A stretch of 64,000 bases of DNA from Heracleum sosnowskyi (Eukaryota > Streptophyta > Magnoliopsida > Apiales > Apiaceae). The stretch spans positions 1 to 64,000 of the forward strand of contig JAUIZM010000143.1 in the NCBI GenBank assembly GCA_030848705.1, read 5' to 3'. Made by a program: the position numbers and the translations under genes. Shown piece after piece: positions 40,794 through 47,565 of this stretch (position 1 is the first letter of the stretch; the number at the start of each line of letters is the position of its first letter). The notes under the pieces are model-generated. The model had not been told where the DNA came from, did no database searches, and was given only the letters and a program-made list of their open reading frames with translations.

Positions 40794-40926
40794 TCAGGAT
40801 TGCTGACGTCATCAGTATTGCATGGTCATCAGTATTTGATCAAGCGTCAGTATCTTATTGATCATCAGGATTCCTACTCAGACTATGATCAGGTTTGATC
40901 ATCAGGACTTGAAGCTGATCAGGATT
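40794..40926 (+). promoter_or_regulatory. U3 motif cluster: TCAGGATT/TCAGTATT repeats and TGACGTCA
   Basis: TCAGGATT occurs at 40794, 40865 and 40919, TCAGTATT at 40812 and 40829, and related TCAGTATC and TCAGGACT at 40847 and 40902. A perfect TGACGTCA palindrome is at 40804-40811, a known type of plant bZIP/TGA-factor target. Repeated short motifs upstream of a TATA box suggest an enhancer, which is inference. The copies in the 3' LTR lie 11,384 bp downstream. Confidence 0.55.
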
Positions 40927-41068
40927 CCTAATTCGAGTTATATTTGGAGTCTAGATAAACATGGAAGTTTGTTCCTGGTTTGTAGAATGCAGCTATTGAT
41001 TAAAGATATGTTTCTATCTTTATTATGATTAGGACTTATCTTATTATTGATAGAGAAGCTGTGTGCAC

Positions 41069-41076
41069 TATATAAA
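41069..41076 (+). promoter_or_regulatory. LTR TATA box
   Basis: TATATAAA sits 320 bp into the 5' LTR, with a G-containing purine-rich leader (GATCAGAGAGAGAGAAC) about 30-50 bp downstream where transcription would be expected to begin. It is the likely core promoter of the genomic RNA. The equivalent in the 3' LTR is at 52453-52460. Confidence 0.75.
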
Positions 41077-41135
41077 CACAGTTTTGGTTTCGATTTATGT
41101 ACTGATCAGAGAGAGAGAACATAATCGGAGAGAAG

Positions 41136-41209
41136 CTCTTAAGAACAGAATTTCTTGAGAGAGTTTTTGTAAGCTAGCAGCTCTTAAGAACATCAGAATT
41201 TCTTAAGAG
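41136..41209 (+). other. Tandem pair of stem-loops in the R/U5 leader
   Basis: CTCTTAAGAA (41136-41145) pairs with TTCTTGAGAG (41152-41161) across a 6-nt loop, with one G-U pair. CTCTTAAGAA (41181-41190) pairs perfectly with TTCTTAAGAG (41200-41209) across a 9-nt loop. The two units are a duplicated segment of about 45 bp. They lie downstream of the TATA box, so they should be in the RNA leader. A role in packaging, dimerisation or translation is conceivable but unproven. Confidence 0.6.
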
Positions 41210-41236
41210 AGTTTGTAACAGTTTTATATCAAAGTT

Positions 41237-41242
41237 AATAAA
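41237..41242 (+). terminator. Poly(A) signal in LTR
   Basis: AATAAA is 168 bp downstream of the TATA box and followed by a T-rich stretch. Used in the 3' LTR (52621-52626), it would define the R/U5 boundary of the transcript. Confidence 0.6.
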
Positions 41243-41353
41243 GCTGTTATTGTTATTATTATTGATCTTTCATATTTGTGTTATATAAAGTCGAGAATCT
41301 TATACAATTGTATTCAACCCCCCTTCTACAATTGTTATTTACTGGGCAACAAT

Positions 41354-41365
41354 TGGTATCAGAGC
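41354..41365 (+). other. Primer-binding site for initiator-Met tRNA
   Basis: TGGTATCAGAGC starts two bases after the LTR end. It is the complement of the 3' end of plant initiator-methionine tRNA, the usual minus-strand primer of plant copia elements. Confidence 0.95.
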
Positions 41366-41401
41366 AAACTGATTTAATTCTGAATCAGATACGATCTAAA
41401 G

Positions 41402-43714
41402 ATGTCGACAACCAAGTATGAAAGCATGAAGATTCCCATCTTGAAGATATCAGAATATCCCACATGGAGGGTAAAGATGCTGATGTACCTGGAGGCTATG
41501 GATCCCGACTACTTGGACAGGATTCGTGATGGACCATATATACCAACAAAGTTCGTAGAACGAACAGATACAGTACCAGAACATTATGTGGTCAAAGCTA
41601 AAGCTGAATGGACTCCAGAAGAAAAAGCTCATGTACTCAGGGAACCAAAGATAAAGAATATCTTGCATAATAGCCTTGATGCTGTCATGTCAAACAGAGT
41701 GATTGCATGCAAGTCTTCAAAAGAAATCTGGGATACTTTGGAAACTCAGTGCCAGGGATCTGCATCTGTTAAGAAAAACAGAAGGGCTCTTTTGATTCAA
41801 GAATATGAACAATTCGATGCAAGACCTGAAGAGAGCCTGACTGATCTATATGACAGATTCCTGACACTATTGAACAGCTTATCCTTAGTTGACAAAGTAT
41901 ATGAAACTGAAGATTCAAACACCAAATTTCTTAGAGCTTTACCTGAAGAATGGGATACTCAGACCTCAATCATTAGACACCAATATGATCTAAACATTGT
42001 GTCTCTTGATGAGATCTATGGGATGCTAAGAACTCATGATCTTGAAGTTCAACAGAGAAAGAACAAGAAAAGCAGCAAGGCAAAGTCAATTGCTTTGAAT
42101 GTAGAAGCAAAATCAAAAGGGAAAGCTATGGAGGTCTCTAGAAAGAAAGCAAGAGTAGCTGAATCAGATCCTGACGACTCTTCATCAGATACTGATGGCA
42201 ATCCTGATGCCAATACTGGTGATGAATCTTCTGACTCAGACATGGAAGAGATGGTTGCTATGATTGTCAGAAACTTCAGAAGGATGAAGTTCAGGAAGAA
42301 TAGAAGACAAGGCAACTTTCAGAAAAAGACCTTCAAAGCAGACAAAGACAAGTATATCAAAAAGGACAGCAAGGGTAGCAAATTTGACAAGTCAAAGGTT
42401 AGATGCTACAAGTGTAATGGTATGGGTCACTTTGCTTCTGAATGCAACAAGACAAAGGCACTCATCACATCAAGCAAGGATTGGATGGACTCTTCCTCAG
42501 AATCTGATACTGAGGTAGTCAACTATGCGTTAATGGCCAATGCTGATGTAACTGCTGCTCCTGATGATAAGGTACTAAATACTATCTTTGATTTTGATAC
42601 TGATAATGCTTCTGAGTTAAGACGTTTTCTAAAGTCATTACATATTAGCTTTAGAAGTCAAACTGCTGAGAATACTAGAATCTTATCTGAGATGTCTGAC
42701 CTTAGAAAAAGGAATGAGATATTAGAAGCTGAATTTTCTCGTATGCAAGAAGTACAAAAAGAATGTGATAATGTTAAGCACATGCACTTAGAGATGACAT
42801 CTAAATGTACTTCCCTTGAAAAAGAACTTGAATTTGCTAATGAGAAAATCAGAACCTGGACAGACTCTGGTAGGAAATTTCATGAGATTAATACCTCTAA
42901 GAATTGGAAAGAGTGTCTAGGATATAGGTCAGATGAAGATAAGAAATTAGCAGAGAAAATTGTCATTGATGAGACAGTCAGTCCAAAGACCTATAGACAT
43001 GTTATAGACTCAACCAAATCTAAGATTACACCTGTTAATTTTGTTTTTGGTAAGGATTCCAATTCTACTTTTGAAAAGGGATCTTCTTCTACTCAAGGAA
43101 TTAAAATCGTTAAGTCTAAACCTGTCTTGAATAAAGTCACTAAGAATCTAGGTCTATTGTCTCAGAAACAGCTTAAAGATAAAATCTGTGAGGTTACAGA
43201 TAAGAAAAAGGAAGCTACTGTTAAGAGAAACAGGAATGGTAAAATTGGGATCAATAAAGAGAATGGTTATAAGTATATCCCAAATGCACCTAGAAAGTGT
43301 TGTTTTAACTGTGGTAACTCTAATCATCTTGCTATTGATTGTAAGAAGAGTAAGAAGAAGATTACTGATATTCCTAAGTCTGATGTTAGGAATAGATCAG
43401 TACTCTATAAACCGCAGAAGTCCTGTTTTCATTGTGGTAGTCTATGGCATTCTATTTATACATGTAAAGAGTATCATGATTTGTACTATAACTTCTATGA
43501 TCCATTGCCTAAGTTTGAAAGTAGTACAAAGTCTGATAGAACTGAAAATGTCATAATGAAGCATGCTTTTGTTAATACTGATACTGACAAAGCAAATCCT
43601 GATGGAGTAAATCCTGTCAGGACTGCTAAAGTCAAAAAGTCTTCTGCTGTTAAAATTAATAAATTGCATGAGAAAGGAACCCAACATGTATGGGTTCCTA
43701 AGTGTTCTAACTAG
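41402..43714 (+). CDS. gag: Gag polyprotein (770 aa) with three CCHC zinc knuckles
   Basis: This is the structural protein that forms the virus-like particle and binds genomic RNA. Residues about 1-60 match the usual start of plant copia Gag (YPTWRVKMLMYLEA). Residues about 84-218 are the copia-type Gag core (UBN2-like), with KEIWDTLETQ and SLTDLYDRF. A zinc knuckle, CYKCNGMGHFASEC, lies at 335-348. A long charged coiled coil follows at about 399-497. Two more knuckles, CFNCGNSNHLAIDC (634-647) and CFHCGSLWHSIYTC (675-688), complete the C-terminal half; all three are CX2CX4HX4C. Most plant copia Gags have one knuckle and 300-400 residues, so the extension is notable and Sirevirus-like. The ATG is 36 nt after the PBS. 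It ends at a single TAG, after which the same frame continues into pol. Confidence 0.93.
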   Translation: MSTTKYESMKIPILKISEYPTWRVKMLMYLEAMDPDYLDRIRDGPYIPTKFVERTDTVPEHYVVKAKAEWTPEEKAHVLREPKIKNILHNSLDAVMSNRVIACKSSKEIWDTLETQCQGSASVKKNRRALLIQEYEQFDARPEESLTDLYDRFLTLLNSLSLVDKVYETEDSNTKFLRALPEEWDTQTSIIRHQYDLNIVSLDEIYGMLRTHDLEVQQRKNKKSSKAKSIALNVEAKSKGKAMEVSRKKARVAESDPDDSSSDTDGNPDANTGDESSDSDMEEMVAMIVRNFRRMKFRKNRRQGNFQKKTFKADKDKYIKKDSKGSKFDKSKVRCYKCNGMGHFASECNKTKALITSSKDWMDSSSESDTEVVNYALMANADVTAAPDDKVLNTIFDFDTDNASELRRFLKSLHISFRSQTAENTRILSEMSDLRKRNEILEAEFSRMQEVQKECDNVKHMHLEMTSKCTSLEKELEFANEKIRTWTDSGRKFHEINTSKNWKECLGYRSDEDKKLAEKIVIDETVSPKTYRHVIDSTKSKITPVNFVFGKDSNSTFEKGSSSTQGIKIVKSKPVLNKVTKNLGLLSQKQLKDKICEVTDKKKEATVKRNRNGKIGINKENGYKYIPNAPRKCCFNCGNSNHLAIDCKKSKKKITDIPKSDVRNRSVLYKPQKSCFHCGSLWHSIYTCKEYHDLYYNFYDPLPKFESSTKSDRTENVIMKHAFVNTDTDKANPDGVNPVRTAKVKKSSAVKINKLHEKGTQHVWVPKCSN

Positions 43715-43735
43715 TGTGTTTCTATTCTGATGCAG
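43712..43735 (+). promoter_or_regulatory. gag/pol junction: in-frame TAG with acceptor-like sequence
   Basis: Gag ends at TAG (43712-43714), and the same frame reopens at once through TGTGTTTCTATTCTG into the protease. Pol could therefore be made by readthrough of one stop codon. The same bases, TGTTTCTATTCTGATGCAG, also look like a plant 3' splice site with AG at 43734-43735, so removal of the stop by splicing is an alternative. Neither is demonstrated. SIRE1 of soybean is known to use stop-codon suppression, but at its pol/env-like junction. Confidence 0.5.
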
Positions 43736-45028
43736 GGTAAAAAGAAAAATGTGTTAGTCATGGATAGTGGATGTTCTGTGCACATGACTGGAAACAAAGC
43801 CCTGTTATCAGAATATGAGGAAAAAGCTGGCCCAACTGTGTCTTATGGAGATGGCAACATTGGACAAACCTTGGGATATGGCAATATAATCATTGGAAAT
43901 GTCATCATTGAAAAAGTAGCTCTAGTGAAGGGACTAAAACACAACTTGTTGAGTATTAGTCAAATCACTGACAGAGGTTATCATGTCAATTTCTATTCCA
44001 CACATTGTGAAGTAGTCAGTAAAGCAACAGGGAAGATAGCACTAACTGGCTACAGGCATGGTAACATATATGAAGCCAACATTCTCTCAGATACTGATGG
44101 CTCCCCTACATGTTTCATCAGTAAAGCTTCAGTAGATGAAAGTTGGAATTGGCACAAGAAGCTTTCTCATCTCAACTTCAGCAACATCAATGAGTTGGTT
44201 AAGAAAGAGTTAGTAAGAGGATTACCTAATGTTTTATATACACCTGATGGACTCTGTGATGCATGCCAAAAAGCAAAACAAAGAAGGACATCATTCCAGA
44301 GTAAATCAGAATCCTCTATTGAAGAACCATATCACATGCTACATCTTGATCTGTTTGGTCCAGTCAACATCATGTCCATCAGTAAGAAAAGGTACACTCT
44401 TGTAATTGTTGATGAATATTCTAGATTCACCTGGGTGTATTTTCTGCATAGAAAAGATGAAACTCCTGAAGTTCTGTTGGATCATGTGAGGATGATTGAG
44501 ACAACCACAAAGTACAAAGTCAAGATTCTGAGAAGTGATAATGGTACTGAATTTAAGAATTCAAAGATGGAAGAGTTCTGTAAATACAAAGGAATCATTC
44601 AACAATTCTCTGCTCCTGGCACACCTCAGCAAAATGGAGTAGTAGAAAGGAAGAATAGAACTCTTATTGAAGCTGGCAGAACTATGTTGGAAGAAGCTAA
44701 ATTACCTACATATTTCTGGGCAGAAGCAGTCAACACAGCATGCTATACACAAAATCTCACATTGATAAACAGGCATGGTGTTACTCCTTATCAGTCTCTC
44801 AAAGAGAAGAAACCAAGTCTGAAGCATTTGAATGTGTTTGGCTGTAAATGTTTTGTTCTCAGAACTCATCCTGAACAGCTAGGGAAATTTGAAACAAAGG
44901 CTGATGAAGGAATATTCATAGGTTATCCTACATCCAGAGCCTTCAGAGTTTTTAATTTGAGAACAAGAACTGTCATGGAGTCAATACATGTATCTTTTGA
45001 TGACAAGAAAGATAACTGGAATCATTGA
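43730..45028 (+). CDS. pol: Pol part 1: protease and integrase (432 aa), frameshifted at its 3' end
   Basis: This segment encodes the aspartic protease that processes the polyprotein and the integrase that inserts the cDNA. The protease signature DSG is at residues 12-14. The integrase zinc-binding motif is HX4H (142, 147) with CX2C (176, 179). The catalytic triad is D207 (HLDLFG), D270 (SDNGTEF) and E306 (VVERKNR), with the 35-residue D-to-E spacing typical of retroelement integrases. The C-terminal integrase region (VFGCKCFV, DEGIFIGY) follows. It shares gag's frame, and residue 1 is probably not a real start but the first Met after the TAG. Near 45010 the expected reading frame moves by one base, so this frame ends early at TGA 45026-45028, before reverse transcriptase. 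No key integrase residue is missing. Confidence 0.9.
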   Translation: MQGKKKNVLVMDSGCSVHMTGNKALLSEYEEKAGPTVSYGDGNIGQTLGYGNIIIGNVIIEKVALVKGLKHNLLSISQITDRGYHVNFYSTHCEVVSKATGKIALTGYRHGNIYEANILSDTDGSPTCFISKASVDESWNWHKKLSHLNFSNINELVKKELVRGLPNVLYTPDGLCDACQKAKQRRTSFQSKSESSIEEPYHMLHLDLFGPVNIMSISKKRYTLVIVDEYSRFTWVYFLHRKDETPEVLLDHVRMIETTTKYKVKILRSDNGTEFKNSKMEEFCKYKGIIQQFSAPGTPQQNGVVERKNRTLIEAGRTMLEEAKLPTYFWAEAVNTACYTQNLTLINRHGVTPYQSLKEKKPSLKHLNVFGCKCFVLRTHPEQLGKFETKADEGIFIGYPTSRAFRVFNLRTRTVMESIHVSFDDKKDNWNH

Positions 45029-47066
45029 AGACTCGCATGATAGATTGTTATTTGAAAATGAAGCTTCCAAGGAACCTGAAGAAAGTGAATCAGATCCTGT
45101 CAATACATCAGATCCTGATGGGTCACCAAATCCTGACACACCAGATACTGATGGTGCTAATACTGATGATACAAACAATAGTGATACAACTAGTAGTGCT
45201 AATGTTGAGGGGGAGCAACGGCATTCTACTACAAGTTCAGAGTCAACTCAATCATCAGGACAGAATTCTTCAGATACTGATTCAAGTGAAGATCCTGATA
45301 ACACATCAGGAGGGCATAGCAATAATTCAGGGAGAGCTTCAAATCAATCAAATTCTTTCAATCAAGATAACACCAATCCAGGGGGAGCATCTATTTCAAG
45401 AAACAATTTGACACCAGCAAGGAAATGGACTAAAGATCATACTCCTGATTTGATAATTGGAGATCCTGATGCAGGTGTTCAAACAAGAAGTGCAACTCAG
45501 AATGAATGTTTATATAATAACTTTCTATCCAAGGAGGAGCCTAAGAAAGTTGAAGATGCACTTAAAGATGCTGATTGGGTTACTGCAATGCAAGAAGAAC
45601 TGAATGAATTTGAAAGGAATGAAGTCTGGAAACTGGTACCAAGACCAAAGAATAGATCAATAGTTGGTACAAAGTGGATTTTCAAGAACAAGACTGATTC
45701 TGATGGAGTCATTATCAGAAATAAAGCAAGGCTAGTTGCAAAGGGGTATTCCCAACAAGAGGGAATTGACTATGATGAAACTTTTGCTCCTGTTGCAAGA
45801 CTAGAAGCCATCAGGATATTTCTTGCTTATGCAGCACATAAGAAATTCAAGGTTTTCCAGATGGATGTTAAAAGTGCTTTCTTAAATGGTGAACTGGAGG
45901 AAGAAGTTTATGTTGAACAACCTCCTGGTTTCATTGATCCTAAATATCCAGATCATGTCTACAGACTGGATAAAGCACTTTATGGACTAAAGCAAGCTCC
46001 AAGAGCATGGTATGAAACCTTAGCTCAATTCTTACTGGAAAGTGGATTCAAAAGAGGTGCAATTGATAAAACTCTATTTTATTTGAATCATGGTAAGGAG
46101 TTGCTGTTAGTTCAGATTTATGTTGATGATATCATTTTTGGGTCAACAAACAATAAGCTGTGTGAAAAGTTTTCCAAGCTTATGCAGTCAAGATATCAAA
46201 TGAGCATGATGGGAGAAATGAGTTACTTTCTGGGTCTTCAAGTTAAACAGACTGATGAAGGGATTTTTATTAATCAGTCTAAATACACAAGGAATTTACT
46301 GACAAGGTTTAACATGCAAGACAGTACTCCTGCTTCAACTCCCATAGCTACAGCTACCAAACTTGATCCTGATCAAGGTGAAGAGGTAGATGTAACTCAC
46401 TACAGAGGAATGATTGGCTCTTTATTGTATCTCACTGCCAGTAGACCAGATATCATGTTTGCAACCTGTCTATGTGCAAGATTTCAAGCAAAACCTAGAG
46501 AACCACATCTGATTGCAGTCAAAAGAATTTTCAGATATCTCAAAGGCACTCCTTCACTTGGCCTTTGGTATGCAAGGGAATCAGATTTTGGGTTGTGTGG
46601 TTATTCAGATGCTGATTTTGCAGGATGCAAAATAGACAGGAAAAGTACTTCAGGAAGTTGTCAGTTTTTGGGTGGAAGACTAGTTTCATGGTTCAGTAAA
46701 AAGCAGAAATCTATTTCCACTTCAACTGCAGAAGCTGAGTACATTGCTGCAGGAAGCTGTTGTGCTCAGATAATGTGGATGAGAAATCAGTTGTTAGATT
46801 ATGGCCTGTCATACTCAAAAATCCCTATTTATTGTGATAACCAAAGTGCTATTGCAATGACAGGAAATCCAGTTCAGCATTCTCTTACTAAACACATCAG
46901 TATTCGATATCACTTTATAAGAGAACAGGTTCTGGAAGGAACAATTGAACTTCACTTTGTTCCTACTGATCAACAACTAGCTGATATATTCACCAAGCCA
47001 CTACCTGAAGCTACTTTCAATAAGTTGGTGAATGAACTTGGAATGATGAATTTTGAGAATTTCTAG
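44988..47066 (+). CDS. pol: Pol part 2: reverse transcriptase and RNase H (out of frame with part 1)
   Basis: This segment encodes the enzyme that copies the RNA into cDNA and removes the RNA strand. The first Met is an artefact; homology-like content starts just after the frameshift near 45010. Residues about 20-180 are an acidic low-complexity linker rich in NPD, DPD and DTD. Reverse transcriptase starts at about 196 (DWVTAMQEEL), with GTKWIFKNK, VARLEAIR, MDVKSAFLNG, the PPGF and LYGLKQAPRAWY motifs, and the catalytic YVDD at 378-381. RNase H follows, with D541 (YSDADFAG), E582 (STAEAEYIA), D617 (YCDNQSAI) and the TKHISIRYHFIRE motif. It ends with ADIFTKPLP near the stop at 47064-47066. 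The domains look intact. Only the one-base shift relative to integrase argues against function in this copy. Confidence 0.9.
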   Translation: MYLLMTRKITGIIEDSHDRLLFENEASKEPEESESDPVNTSDPDGSPNPDTPDTDGANTDDTNNSDTTSSANVEGEQRHSTTSSESTQSSGQNSSDTDSSEDPDNTSGGHSNNSGRASNQSNSFNQDNTNPGGASISRNNLTPARKWTKDHTPDLIIGDPDAGVQTRSATQNECLYNNFLSKEEPKKVEDALKDADWVTAMQEELNEFERNEVWKLVPRPKNRSIVGTKWIFKNKTDSDGVIIRNKARLVAKGYSQQEGIDYDETFAPVARLEAIRIFLAYAAHKKFKVFQMDVKSAFLNGELEEEVYVEQPPGFIDPKYPDHVYRLDKALYGLKQAPRAWYETLAQFLLESGFKRGAIDKTLFYLNHGKELLLVQIYVDDIIFGSTNNKLCEKFSKLMQSRYQMSMMGEMSYFLGLQVKQTDEGIFINQSKYTRNLLTRFNMQDSTPASTPIATATKLDPDQGEEVDVTHYRGMIGSLLYLTASRPDIMFATCLCARFQAKPREPHLIAVKRIFRYLKGTPSLGLWYARESDFGLCGYSDADFAGCKIDRKSTSGSCQFLGGRLVSWFSKKQKSISTSTAEAEYIAAGSCCAQIMWMRNQLLDYGLSYSKIPIYCDNQSAIAMTGNPVQHSLTKHISIRYHFIREQVLEGTIELHFVPTDQQLADIFTKPLPEATFNKLVNELGMMNFENF

Positions 47067-47565
47067 AAGGAAAGCTACAGAGAGGAAATCCTGATAACTG
47101 TCAAATCCTGATGGTTATTCAGAAAGGTATGTTTTCTTTGATCAAATCCTGATAGGATGGAATCCTGACAGGAAGTCAACTGGTCAATCCTGATGTACAG
47201 GTCAGTATTTTCATTGCTAAATTTGTGCCTAATTTTTCGTCCGTATCTGCTAATAGACGATTGAGTTTTAGTAGGACAACTGTATACGCGCGTGTGTTGC
47301 TCTCTTATAGTTATATCTATACATACACATAAAAAGCGGTGCAGTTTTATTTAATGACACACGTAATCTGTCCACTAATTGGTTATGCACAAATCATATT
47401 TTGCCACCTGTCATTGAGAGTAATATTTTGTTTTAACAAAATATTTTTCATTGTTTTACATCTTTCATTACTCTCTCATCATCAGTTTTTCGTTTTTATC
47501 TCTCTCTGTGCTTTCATACCCTAATTGTTTCAAATCTTAATTCTCGAGTTCTCAAAAGCATTATA
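47067..47565 (+). promoter_or_regulatory. Spacer between pol and ORF3 with AATCCTGA cluster and acceptor-like site
   Basis: This is 499 bp without a credible gene. The first 130 bp carry five copies of AATCCTGA (47087, 47104, 47145, 47161, 47186), some within the longer TCAAATCCTGAT. An AT-rich stretch near 47310-47335 (TATAGTTATATCTATACATA) could hold a TATA-like element. A pyrimidine-rich run ending CTCTCTCATCATCAG at 47485 resembles a 3' splice site 80 nt before the ORF3 ATG. ORF3 is in a different frame from pol, so one of these would be needed to express it. All regulatory readings are inference. Confidence 0.45.

Larger units (their letters stand above)
40749..41351 (+). repeat. 5' LTR, 603 bp
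   Basis: It begins TGTTAGATCAG and ends GGGCAACA, bounded by the AAAAA duplication and the PBS. U3 is rich in TCAGGATT and TCAGTATT motifs and contains TGACGTCA. A TATA box lies at 41069-41076 and AATAAA at 41237-41242, so R and U5 occupy roughly the last 250 bp. Two hairpin-forming segments lie between them. It is identical to the 3' LTR except for position 40931. Confidence 0.97.

Noticed and set aside
40749..41351. Nested second transposon or solo LTR in the array
   Set aside because: Both LTRs belong to one element with matching target duplication, and no other non-satellite segment was seen in the array.
42049..42315. Minus-strand frames inside the retrotransposon (also 41450-41668, 43442-43687, 44981-45178, 45497-45712, 48498-48746, 51932-52150)
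   Set aside because: They are antisense shadows of gag, pol and ORF3, with no recognisable domains.
43188..43556. Plus-strand 122-codon frame overlapping gag, and similar ones at 45025-45411, 49544-49861 and 51020-51211
   Set aside because: They are out-of-frame shadows of the real coding regions with biased composition and no motif.
47339..47524. 61-codon frame in the pol-ORF3 spacer
   Set aside because: It is AT-rich with no motif, and overlaps a pyrimidine run better explained as a leader or splice acceptor.
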